From an uncultured Bacteroidales bacterium (GTDB taxonomy: Bacteria; Bacteroidota; Bacteroidia; Bacteroidales; Bacteroidaceae), in contig CALDKD010000008.1 of assembly GCA_937898885.1 (NCBI GenBank), forward strand, positions 1 through 16,880: a stretch of 16,880 nt of DNA, read 5' to 3'. The translations under genes were made by a program, and so were the position numbers. Below are positions 1-6,377 of this stretch, piece by piece. A model generated the notes under the pieces. The model was not told the origin of the DNA and made no database searches. It saw only the letters and a program-made list of their open reading frames with translations. Numbering within the stretch: position 1 is the stretch's first letter; each line of letters starts with the position of its first letter.

Positions 1-41
1 CTCTGACTGCGGCCTTTGCCGCAATAGTCTCTGACTGCGGC
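1..41. repeat. Two 13-bp direct repeats with a small hairpin at the window edge
   Basis: The 13-mer CTCTGACTGCGGC occurs at 1-13 and again at 29-41, a period of 28 bases. Between and overlapping the copies, GCGGC (9-13) can pair with GCCGC (18-22) around a CTTT loop. No T-run follows, so it is not a convincing terminator. It could be the end of a longer tandem repeat or of an intergenic repeat family cut by the window edge; two copies are too few to decide. Confidence 0.5.
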
Positions 42-73
42 TCGCCATTTGTGATTAATTTAACATTGCGGTT

Positions 74-105
74 TTTGTGATTCTACATTAAAGTTCGTAC
101 ATTTG
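74..105 (+). promoter_or_regulatory. Bacteroidetes-type promoter for the M48 peptidase gene
   Basis: The -33 box TTTG lies at 74-77 and the -7 box TACATTTG at 98-105, separated by 20 bases. Both boxes match the known Bacteroidetes primary-sigma consensus (TTTG / TAnnTTTG). The predicted transcript start is near 111, which leaves a leader of only about 10 bases, containing AAGGA at 114-118, before the ATG at 122. Confidence 0.75.
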
Positions 106-121
106 AGAAAATTAAGGAAAA

Positions 122-1363
122 ATGAGGTCAGAAAGTACAATACAGACAAAAGACGCGCGGTTTGCACCCACCATAGAACTGGAAAGGCAACTGCGCACAA
201 ATATACGTGAGGCGCTGCAGGGAGAGGTGGTTGAGACTCTTATGCAGTTGGCGGACTCCGGCGACAGCGATGCCTACTTCCGCAGTGTGATGGAGGGCCA
301 CAGCCTTAAGGTGAGCAAACGCCTGCTTGAGCATCTGTCAGACTTGTTCGATGATGTTAAGGCTACGCTTGGCTTTGAGCAGCCTGTTGACTTCTACGTT
401 ACGGGCGACAGCACCGTGAATGCCTTCTCGGTATCCATAGAGAACGACAAAGGGCCTTGCATTGTCAATGTGAACTCTGCACTGCTTACGCTTATGACGG
501 ATCAGGAGGTCAGGTTCGTGCTCGGGCACGAGCTGGGGCATCTGATAGACCACGATTCCAAAATGAACAGCCTGATATCTTTTGTGTATCCCGATGCCAC
601 GCTGATGCCTATCGGGCTGCAGCATAAGGTACGTCTGTGGAGTCAGCTGGCGGAACTGGAGGCCGACAGGTACGGCTATCTGGCTTGCGGCAGCCTGGAG
701 GCTTGCGTCAGCGCGTTCTACAAGATGTCCTCGGGGCTTGACATAGCCAGAATGAATGTGCCGCTTGATGTGCTGCTTGAGGAGAACCGGAGTCACTTGG
801 ATTATTTCCTGTCCGACAAGGGAATAAGCGTTGACACGCATCCGGTGAATCCTATCCGTGTGGAGGGCCTGAACCTGTATGCCACAAGCAAGTCCGAGAA
901 GGCATTGAAGGAGGGGATGGAACAGCTGCTTGGCATATTGATGAAGGTAGGCTGCTCGCAGCTGGACAAGCCGTTGTCCGATTTCATTGCTACGGCAGGC
1001 ATTGTAGCCGCCAGCATTGATGGCGCCATCTCCGAGCACGAGATGGAGGAGATTCTGGAGAATCTTTCGGCACAGCAGATGTTTGCCAAGGATTACCTGC
1101 AGACCGTGAGCCAGGGCGACGTAATGGAGCTGTTCAACACATCCGTCCAGAAAATAATGGAGATTGAGCCTATGATGCGCGAGGCGTTGCTCCGCTATGT
1201 GATAAGCATTGTGATGGCCGACAACAGCCTTTCCAAGGAGGAGATGGAGTTCGTGTTCGAGATGGGTGAGAATGCGTTTGGCTACAGCAAGAAAGAGTGT
1301 GCTGTGATGATGGCTCAGCAGATGCAGCTGGATTTCACTCCCGATGTTGACAAACTGGGATAA
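122..1363 (+). CDS. Cytosolic M48-family metallopeptidase with C-terminal TerB-like domain
   Basis: This is a 413-residue protein. The M48 zinc site is visible: HELGH at 136-140 supplies two histidine ligands and the catalytic Glu137. ELEAD at 178-182 fits the ExxxD third-ligand motif (Glu178). A THP motif at 239-241 resembles the conserved 'HP' loop downstream in M48 enzymes. From about 280 to 410 the sequence is helical with two acidic repeats, one around AASIDGAISEHEMEE and one around MADNSLSKEEMEF, as in TerB-like domains. I see no signal peptide or membrane segment, unlike HtpX or BepA, so it is probably cytosolic. The ATG follows AAGGA and a good promoter. pepT starts 24 bases downstream on the same strand with no terminator between, so the two are probably cotranscribed. 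The substrate is unknown. The peptidase call is firm; the TerB assignment is a pattern match by eye. Confidence 0.85.
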   Translation: MRSESTIQTKDARFAPTIELERQLRTNIREALQGEVVETLMQLADSGDSDAYFRSVMEGHSLKVSKRLLEHLSDLFDDVKATLGFEQPVDFYVTGDSTVNAFSVSIENDKGPCIVNVNSALLTLMTDQEVRFVLGHELGHLIDHDSKMNSLISFVYPDATLMPIGLQHKVRLWSQLAELEADRYGYLACGSLEACVSAFYKMSSGLDIARMNVPLDVLLEENRSHLDYFLSDKGISVDTHPVNPIRVEGLNLYATSKSEKALKEGMEQLLGILMKVGCSQLDKPLSDFIATAGIVAASIDGAISEHEMEEILENLSAQQMFAKDYLQTVSQGDVMELFNTSVQKIMEIEPMMREALLRYVISIVMADNSLSKEEMEFVFEMGENAFGYSKKECAVMMAQQMQLDFTPDVDKLG

Positions 1364-1387
1364 TAGTAATTTCTAAAAAGTAATGAT

Positions 1388-2617
1388 ATGGATTTAGTAA
1401 AGAGATTTATAGGATACACCGCGGTTGATACGCAGTCTGATGAGAATTCAGAGTCAGTGCCAAGTACAGAGAAACAGAAGAATCTGGCTGTACTGCTTAA
1501 AAAAGAGCTGGAGCAGATGGGGCTTGAGGAGGTATATATGGACGATATGGGCTATGTATATGCTTCTCTTCCTGCCAACACAGACAAGAAGATTCCTGTA
1601 ATAGGCTTCATATCGCATATGGATACCAGCCCTTCAATGAGCGGTAAGGATGTGAGGCCGCGTATTGTTGAGAAATATGACGGCAAAGACATAGTATTGA
1701 ATAAGGAGCAGAACATAGTGCTGTCTCCGGAACTGTTCCCTGAGCTGCTGAATCACAAGGGCGAGGACCTTATAGTTACGGATGGCACTACGCTTCTTGG
1801 AGCCGACGACAAGGCTGGCATAGCAGAGATTATAAGCGCGATAGAGTATCTGCAGTCACATCCGGAAATCAAGCACGGAAAGGTCAGGGTTGGGTTCAAC
1901 CCCGACGAGGAGATTGGAATGGGAGCCGCACACTTCGATGTGGAGCGCTTCGGCTGTGAGTTTGGCTATACTGTTGATGGCGGTGAGGTTGGTGAGATGG
2001 AGTTCGAGAACTTCAATGCCGCCAAGGCATCGTTCAAGATTCAGGGGCTTGAGGTACACCCGGGCTATGCCAAGGGAAAGATGGTGAATGCGTCATTGCT
2101 GGCCGCCGAGCTGATTGGTATGTTCCCGGCTGACGAGACTCCCGCCACCACCTGCGGCTATGAGGGATTCTATCATCTTGTAGGTCTGTCTGGCGAGGTT
2201 GACAATGCCACGGCTACATTCATAATCCGTGATCACGACCGTCAGAAGTTTGAGGCACGCAAGGCCTTCGCTGCAGGAGTGGCTGCCAGGATGAATGCTA
2301 AGTATGGCGATGGCACAGTGGTGGCCACCATATCAGACCAGTATTATAATATGAAGGAGCAGATAGACAAGGTTCCGTACGTTGTGGATCTGGCCTGCGA
2401 GGCAATGCGTGAGGCTGGCGTAAATCCGGTGAAGGTTCCTATCCGCGGCGGTACCGATGGCGCGCAGCTCTCATTCAAGGGCCTGCCTTGCCCGAACCTC
2501 TTTGCCGGCGGTATGAACTTCCACGGCCGTTATGAGTGGGTGCCAATCCAGAGTATGGAGAAGGCTATGATGACGGTTGTAAAGATTATTGAATTGTGTG
2601 CAAGGCGTGACTGGTAA
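1388..2617 (+). CDS. pepT: Peptidase T (tripeptide aminopeptidase)
   Basis: PepT is a cytosolic M20B di-zinc exopeptidase that removes the N-terminal residue of tripeptides. At 409 residues it has the usual length. The family metal and catalytic residues are all in place: His77 and Asp79 (SHMDTS), Asp140 bridging the metals (LLGADDKAG), Glu174 general base with Glu175 ligand (NPDEEIGMG), Asp197 (YTVDGGE), and His379 (NFHGRYEW). The segment from about 210 to 310 is the lid/dimerisation domain. It follows the M48 gene after 24 bases and ends just before a bidirectional terminator, suggesting a two-gene peptide-degradation unit. The ATG at 1388 gives the family N-terminus (MDLVKRFIGY) and no upstream in-frame start competes. 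Confidence 0.96.
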   Translation: MDLVKRFIGYTAVDTQSDENSESVPSTEKQKNLAVLLKKELEQMGLEEVYMDDMGYVYASLPANTDKKIPVIGFISHMDTSPSMSGKDVRPRIVEKYDGKDIVLNKEQNIVLSPELFPELLNHKGEDLIVTDGTTLLGADDKAGIAEIISAIEYLQSHPEIKHGKVRVGFNPDEEIGMGAAHFDVERFGCEFGYTVDGGEVGEMEFENFNAAKASFKIQGLEVHPGYAKGKMVNASLLAAELIGMFPADETPATTCGYEGFYHLVGLSGEVDNATATFIIRDHDRQKFEARKAFAAGVAARMNAKYGDGTVVATISDQYYNMKEQIDKVPYVVDLACEAMREAGVNPVKVPIRGGTDGAQLSFKGLPCPNLFAGGMNFHGRYEWVPIQSMEKAMMTVVKIIELCARRDW

Positions 2618-2641
2618 AAATGCATCATAGATGATGAAAAC

Positions 2642-2671
2642 AAAAAAGAGGCTCATCCGGGCCTCTTTTTT
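2642..2671. terminator. Bidirectional terminator between pepT and the S4-domain gene
   Basis: The 11-base arms AAAAAAGAGGC (2642-2652) and GCCTCTTTTTT (2661-2671) are perfectly complementary around an 8-base loop. There is an A-run on one side and a T-run on the other, so the hairpin works in both directions. It ends the + strand pepT transcript. On the - strand it overlaps the stop codon of the S4-domain gene (2670-2672). Confidence 0.88.
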
Positions 2672-3083
2672 AATCGTCAAAGTCAAACTCCTCAAACTCA
2701 GACTCAGCGCTGTCGGTCTCAAGGAAATCCACCATATCGCGACGGTCTTTCTTGGTGGGGCGGCCCAGACCTGCGGCACGCTTCACGAATCCGCCTATGC
2801 GGTTCATCTCAAGCAGCTCGTACTGGTCTGGTGTGGTGAGGTTCTCCATCATCTGGGGCACTAACTTTGCTCCCACACGGTTCTCAATGGCCTGCAGGAC
2901 CTTGAACGTGTAGGTTACAGGCGCTTTGCGTACCTGTACGGTGTCACCGTCCTTCACGCTTTTCGATGGCTTGACGCTTACACCGTTGATGCTGATGCGG
3001 CCTTTCTTGCAGGCCTCAGCCGCAATGGTGCGTGTCTTGAAGATGCGCACGGCCCAGAGCCATTTGTCTATGCGTGCCTCCAT
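2670..3083 (-). CDS. S4-domain RNA-binding protein, Hsp15 (HslR)-like
   Basis: A small basic protein of 137 residues from the ATG. Its N-terminal part (residues 2 to about 60) is an S4 RNA-binding domain with the Hsp15 signature: RIDKWLWAVRIFKTRT, then ACKKGRISINGV and a DGDTVQV end. E. coli Hsp15 binds 50S subunits carrying stalled peptidyl-tRNA after premature dissociation. That fits the gene just upstream, peptidyl-tRNA hydrolase. The rest is basic (GRPTKKDRRD) and ends in an acidic tail. The start is ambiguous. A GTG one codon earlier (3086) overlaps the pth stop by four bases (GTGA). The ATG at 3083 overlaps it by one (TGATG). I prefer the ATG. Either way the two are translationally coupled. 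The stop codon lies within the terminator hairpin. Confidence 0.9.
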   Translation of the reverse strand: MEARIDKWLWAVRIFKTRTIAAEACKKGRISINGVSVKPSKSVKDGDTVQVRKAPVTYTFKVLQAIENRVGAKLVPQMMENLTTPDQYELLEMNRIGGFVKRAAGLGRPTKKDRRDMVDFLETDSAESEFEEFDFDD

Positions 3084-3646
3084 CACTTGTTATTGAACTG
3101 GGTCATTGTGTTCTCCAGACCTGCCAGACAGAAGCTCTTGACGCACTCCACTGCAATGGGAATTCTCTGGTCAATGATGGTCTGCTCCTCGGGGAAGAAC
3201 GGGTCCAGCACGAACTTGATTTGCGCTCCGACAGGAAAATCGTTGCCTATGCCGAATCGGAGGCGTGCGAATTGCTGCGTGCCAATGGTGTCGATGATGT
3301 TGCCAAGCCCGTTGTGCCCTCCGTTGCTGCCTTTCCCACGAAGACGTATCTTGCCTACGGGCAGCGAGAGGTCATCGGCTACCACCAGTAATTGCTCTGG
3401 CTGGATTTTCTCCTTGCCCATCCAGTAACGTACGGCATTGCCGCTAAGATTCATATAGGTGGTGGGCTTGAGCAGTACAAGCTGGCAGTTCTTGACTGAC
3501 ATCTCGGCGATGTAGCCGTAACGCTTGTCCTGAAAAACAGCATTGGATGCCTTTGCGAGGGCATCCAACACCATAAATCCTATGTTGTGGCGGGTGTTCC
3601 GGTACTCATCGCCCGGATTTCCCAAACCAACAATCAGATACTTCAT
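3083..3646 (-). CDS. pth: Peptidyl-tRNA hydrolase
   Basis: Pth cleaves the ester bond of peptidyl-tRNAs that drop off ribosomes, recycling tRNA. It is usually essential. The protein has 187 residues, normal for the bacterial Pth family, and starts with the diagnostic VGLGNPGDEYRNTRHNIGF. The active-site residues can be matched to E. coli: Asn10, catalytic His20, Asn66 (TYMNLSG), Asp91 (VADDLSLP) and Asn112 (GGHNGLG). It lies 9 bases downstream of rplY and overlaps the S4 gene, so rplY-pth-S4 probably form one transcript. L25-pth adjacency is common across bacteria, which supports the calls. Confidence 0.97.
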   Translation of the reverse strand: MKYLIVGLGNPGDEYRNTRHNIGFMVLDALAKASNAVFQDKRYGYIAEMSVKNCQLVLLKPTTYMNLSGNAVRYWMGKEKIQPEQLLVVADDLSLPVGKIRLRGKGSNGGHNGLGNIIDTIGTQQFARLRFGIGNDFPVGAQIKFVLDPFFPEEQTIIDQRIPIAVECVKSFCLAGLENTMTQFNNK

Positions 3647-3655
3647 TATGCCTTA

Positions 3656-4261
3656 TTAAGCCTCGGCGGCCTCCTCGCCATCCTCAGCTGTCTTAGCGGA
3701 ACGTGTTACCATAACACCGCAGATGACGGCCTCCTTCGGGTTGACAAGCTCCAGACCCTCGATGTTGACATCACCAATCTTGATGGTCTTGCCGATGGTG
3801 AGCGGAGTTACATCAAGCTCAACCTTCTCAGGCATGTTTGTATAAAGGGCTCTTACCTTGACGCGACGGAGAATCTGCTCCAGACGGCCACCGGCCTTTA
3901 CACCAGCTGCCAGACCTGTAAGCTTGACAGGAACGTTCATAACGATAGGCTTGTTCTCGGTAACCTGATAGAAATCAATGTGAAGGATGTTGTCCTTTAC
4001 AGAATGGAACTGGATGTCCTTCATAATGGCCTTTACGGTTGTACCGTCGATGGTCAGGTTGACTACGTAGATGTCTGGGGTATAGACAAGGTTACGAACC
4101 TCCTCGTTGGTTACGAAGAATGACTTTGCTGTTGGCAGACCGTTTGCATCTTTCTCTACTCCGTAAAGAACGCAAGGAATACCGTTAGCCTTCCTTAACT
4201 CTCTTGTGGCTTTCTTGCCGAGACCCTCACGGCTCTGGCCCTTGATGTCGATAGACTTCAT
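3656..4261 (-). CDS. rplY: 50S ribosomal protein L25 (CTC/TL5 form)
   Basis: L25 binds 5S rRNA in the large subunit. This 201-residue protein is the long CTC/TL5 type: an N-terminal 5S-rRNA-binding barrel (about 1-90, beginning with GQSREGLGKKATRELRK and including PCVLYG) followed by a second beta domain (about 95-185; e.g. NVPVKLTGLAAGVKAGG and RALYTNMPEKVELDV). It closes with a short acidic, alanine-rich tail. E. coli L25 (94 residues) lacks the second domain. It is the first gene of the probable rplY-pth-S4 operon, with its own promoter and a leader of about 85 bases. The ATG at 4261 gives the family N-terminus (MKSIDIKGQ). Confidence 0.96.
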   Translation of the reverse strand: MKSIDIKGQSREGLGKKATRELRKANGIPCVLYGVEKDANGLPTAKSFFVTNEEVRNLVYTPDIYVVNLTIDGTTVKAIMKDIQFHSVKDNILHIDFYQVTENKPIVMNVPVKLTGLAAGVKAGGRLEQILRRVKVRALYTNMPEKVELDVTPLTIGKTIKIGDVNIEGLELVNPKEAVICGVMVTRSAKTAEDGEEAAEA

Positions 4262-4314
4262 AGTTGTAAGTGTTACTCTAAATTGTTAATAATCAATTCA
4301 CCATCACACAGGGT

Positions 4315-4335
4315 AGCCCGTATCTCAACTGGGCT
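4315..4335 (-). other. Leader hairpin upstream of rplY
   Basis: Within the predicted rplY leader, AGCCC (4315-4319) can pair with GGGCT (4331-4335) around an 11-base loop. A second short inverted repeat, AATTG (4281-4285) with CAATT (4294-4298), lies closer to the start codon. Leaders of ribosomal protein genes often carry autoregulatory structures, but these stems are short and nothing here matches a motif I know. The feature is tentative. Confidence 0.3.
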
Positions 4336-4352
4336 GCTTATGTAAAAGCGCG

Positions 4353-4384
4353 CAAAGGTACGCTTTATTTTGCTGAAAAACAAT
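4353..4384 (-). promoter_or_regulatory. Bacteroidetes-type promoter for rplY-pth-S4
   Basis: Read on the - strand, the -7 box TACCTTTG (4360 to 4353) is a perfect TAnnTTTG. A -33 box ATTG (4384 to 4381), one mismatch from TTTG, lies 20 bases upstream. The predicted transcript start is near 4346, giving a leader of about 85 bases to the rplY ATG. Confidence 0.65.
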
Positions 4385-4410
4385 AGAAACGGCGGGGAAT
4401 CTGCCTTTTT

Positions 4411-4809
4411 TTAAAAATCAATCTTGATGTCGTCAATCTCCTGAGGCTCATCTGATGCGGAAGCCGCCTCGGGTGATGACTCTCCGGATGCTATGTCAGG
4501 ACTGTCACCGCTCTCAATGTCCGTTGCCGGCTGGTTCTCGTGTATGTAGCCGATAGCTTTTGAGAGGCCGTCGATGAATTTACTGAAATCCTCTTTGTAC
4601 AGGAAAATCTTATGCTTCTCGAAACTGGCCTGGGAGATGTCACCGTCGGCGGGTACGATTTTCTTGCTTTCTGTTATAGAAAGGTACAAGTCCTCTTTAC
4701 GTGTCTTGCGTACGTCCATATAGTAGATACGCTTTCCGGCCTTTATGGCATATGAGAAAACCACATCACGCTCCATATCGTCGCGATTCCTTCTGCTTGA
4801 AGTTTCCAT
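4411..4809 (-). CDS. DUF3276 / PUR-domain nucleic-acid-binding protein
   Basis: The protein has 132 residues from the chosen start. The DUF3276 (bacterial PUR-alpha-like) core spans about 13-90, with DVVFSYAIKAGKRIYYMDV, then ITESKKIVPADGD and FEKHKIFLYKEDFSKF. PUR domains bind single-stranded DNA or RNA; the Borrelia member (BpuR) is a nucleic-acid-binding regulator. What this one binds is not known from sequence. A low-complexity, Ser/Asp/Glu-rich acidic tail follows (about 95-132). An in-frame ATG also exists at 4857, but it lies inside the -33 box of the promoter found here. The ATG at 4809 fits both the transcript start and the family N-terminus. It is divergent from nusB. Confidence 0.88.
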   Translation of the reverse strand: METSSRRNRDDMERDVVFSYAIKAGKRIYYMDVRKTRKEDLYLSITESKKIVPADGDISQASFEKHKIFLYKEDFSKFIDGLSKAIGYIHENQPATDIESGDSPDIASGESSPEAASASDEPQEIDDIKIDF

Positions 4810-4826
4810 ATTAGTAGAATTTTCGC

Positions 4827-4858
4827 CAAATAAAGTTATTATTTGCTTAATTACCAAA
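4827..4858 (-). promoter_or_regulatory. Bacteroidetes-type promoter for the DUF3276 gene
   Basis: On the - strand, TTTG (4858 to 4855) is followed after exactly 20 bases by TTTATTTG (4834 to 4827), one mismatch from TAnnTTTG. The predicted transcript start is near 4821, so translation must begin downstream of it. This decides the 4809 start over the 4857 one. Confidence 0.6.
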
Positions 4859-4919
4859 CAAATGTGGATTTTTTAAACAGTTTGGGGCAAAATATGCTTT
4901 AGTGATGCGGCTTTTTTAG

Positions 4920-4927
4920 TATCTTCG
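4920..4927 (+). promoter_or_regulatory. Possible -7 box for the nusB operon
   Basis: TATCTTCG is one base off the TAnnTTTG consensus and lies 31 bases upstream of the nusB ATG. No convincing -33 TTTG is found 19-21 bases upstream; the TTTG at 4881-4884 is too far away. The same octamer serves as the candidate -7 box of the DUF1846 gene. Confidence 0.4.
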
Positions 4928-4958
4928 CGGTCTGATAGAGTATTTCTATTGTAAAACT

Positions 4959-5879
4959 ATGGTAAACAGAGTTCTTATCAGATTGAAGGTTGTTCAGGCA
5001 GTATATGCTTATTGCCAGTGTGGGGCTGATGATGTGAGGCTCGCCGCAAGGGAACTTTCTATGAGTCTGTCCAGCTCATATGAGTTGTATCACGTGCTTC
5101 TTTTCCTGTTGGCGGAGACTGGCAGGTATGCCAAGTCAACAGTATCAAGAAAGTCTCGTTTCAGTCCGGAGACGCTTCACGCAAGTGAGAGGCTTTTCTC
5201 AGAGAACAGATTGCTGGAGCAGCTGGCGTCAAATGACAGGCTGGCATCTTATATGGAGGGCGAGAATATTGACTGGATTACCGACAGCGGCTTGGTCAAG
5301 AGCCTTTACAATTCTATCATAGAGAGTGAGATTCTGTCTGACTATGTGACAGAGGATAAGTTTGACTACGATGCCGACAAGGAACTGGTACGCAAGATTT
5401 ACAAGAATATCTTCATTGACAACGCCCAATTGGACGAGGCTCTTGAGAACCAGAACATTTATTGGGACAGCGACCGGGAGCTGACCGATTCTTTCATACT
5501 GAAGACCTTGAAGAGTTTCCATATGGAGAACGGGCCGGAACAGGAGCTTCTGGGACAGTTCGGCGATCCGGAGGATGAGAAGTTCGCATCAGAGCTTCTG
5601 AGACACAGTCTGGAGAATGAGTCCGAGTATCGTGCGATGATATCCATCCATACCCGCGGATGGGATGCGAGCAGACTTGCTCTGATGGATGTGATAGTCA
5701 TGCAGGTGGCTCTGGCTGAGATCCTGTGTATGCCTGGCGTGCCTGTCAAGGTGTCCATCAACGAGTATGTGGAGCTGGCTAAATCGTTCGGGACACCTGG
5801 CAGCGGTGGATTCGTGAACGGTGTGCTTGACACATTGGTACGCGAGCTTCGTGCGAACGGAAGACTGACGAAAGAGTAA
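4959..5879 (+). CDS. nusB: Transcription antitermination factor NusB, long Bacteroidetes form
   Basis: NusB binds boxA RNA with S10 (NusE) and promotes antitermination, notably on rRNA operons. The protein has 306 residues, about twice E. coli NusB (139). The recognisable NusB fold is at the C-terminus (about 205-300), including DVIVMQVALAEI, VSINEYVELAKSFG and FVNGVLD. The start also resembles NusB helix 1 (MVNRVLIRLKVVQAVYAY), so the extra 100 or so residues (about 60-190) look like an insertion between the first helix and the C-terminal bundle. That middle is acidic and probably helical, with no motif I recognise. It is the first gene of the run nusB-yajC-ybbR-coaE-DUF5606; yajC starts 24 bases downstream. 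Confidence 0.92.
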   Translation: MVNRVLIRLKVVQAVYAYCQCGADDVRLAARELSMSLSSSYELYHVLLFLLAETGRYAKSTVSRKSRFSPETLHASERLFSENRLLEQLASNDRLASYMEGENIDWITDSGLVKSLYNSIIESEILSDYVTEDKFDYDADKELVRKIYKNIFIDNAQLDEALENQNIYWDSDRELTDSFILKTLKSFHMENGPEQELLGQFGDPEDEKFASELLRHSLENESEYRAMISIHTRGWDASRLALMDVIVMQVALAEILCMPGVPVKVSINEYVELAKSFGTPGSGGFVNGVLDTLVRELRANGRLTKE

Positions 5880-5903
5880 TAACTGATAATATAATTGATT
5901 TTT

Positions 5904-6362
5904 ATGGCTACTATGCTTTATTTGAATCCTGCGGGTCAGCTTGTAGAGGTTGCCCAGCAGCAGAGTGTACTTACTTTCTTGCAGGCATCAGAGCCGGCAA
6001 CCCTGTCTGATATTGACACCAGCGCGGGTAGCGCGGGCAAACCTGCCGGCGGTATGGGTATGATCTGGATCCTGCTTATGCTGTTCCTTGTTATGATGAT
6101 GTTCCTTCCGAAACGTCAGGACAAGGAGGGCGAGAAGTTCCGTAATGCGCTTCAGCTTGAGCAGGACGTGGTTACAAGCTCAGGTATCTTTGGCAAGATT
6201 AAGGCAATAGACGACATCTCCGTAATTCTGGAGATATCTCAGAATATGCGCATCAAGGTTGACAAGAGATATGTTAATCCTGTGCCTGTTCCTCAGCCTG
6301 TAAAGCCAGTAAAGGAAAAGAAGAAAAAGTCCAAAGATCCCTCAAAGGACGAGAAGGCTTAA
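5904..6362 (+). CDS. yajC: Preprotein translocase subunit YajC
   Basis: YajC is a small inner-membrane partner of the SecDF-YidC complex. This 152-residue protein has one strong hydrophobic segment at about 51-68 (MGMIWILLMLFLVMMMF) followed by a cytosolic YajC domain. The typical core is there: LQLEQDVVTSSGIFGKIKAI, then MRIKVDKRYV. The tail is a Pro/Lys-rich stretch. The usual RPQ motif after the membrane segment is replaced by LPKRQDKE. The N-terminal 45 residues before the membrane segment are longer than in E. coli YajC. An upstream TTG at 5895 is possible, but the ATG at 5904 is the natural start; another ATG follows at 5913. The gene lies between nusB and the YbbR-like gene, 15 bases before the latter. 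Confidence 0.9.
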   Translation: MATMLYLNPAGQLVEVAQQQSVLTFLQASEPATLSDIDTSAGSAGKPAGGMGMIWILLMLFLVMMMFLPKRQDKEGEKFRNALQLEQDVVTSSGIFGKIKAIDDISVILEISQNMRIKVDKRYVNPVPVPQPVKPVKEKKKKSKDPSKDEKA

Positions 6363-6377
6363 TTTCTACTCGGACGG

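Noticed and set aside
338..1039. Long antisense reading frame (233 codons) opposite the M48 gene
   Set aside because: It lies wholly within a gene with clear peptidase motifs and its translation has no recognisable domain.
3587..4123. 178-codon + strand frame opposite rplY and the end of pth
   Set aside because: It is antisense to two well-supported genes, with no promoter and no recognisable family.
4810..4857. N-terminal extension of the DUF3276 protein from the ATG at 4857
   Set aside because: That ATG lies within the -33 box, and the family normally begins close to the PUR core.
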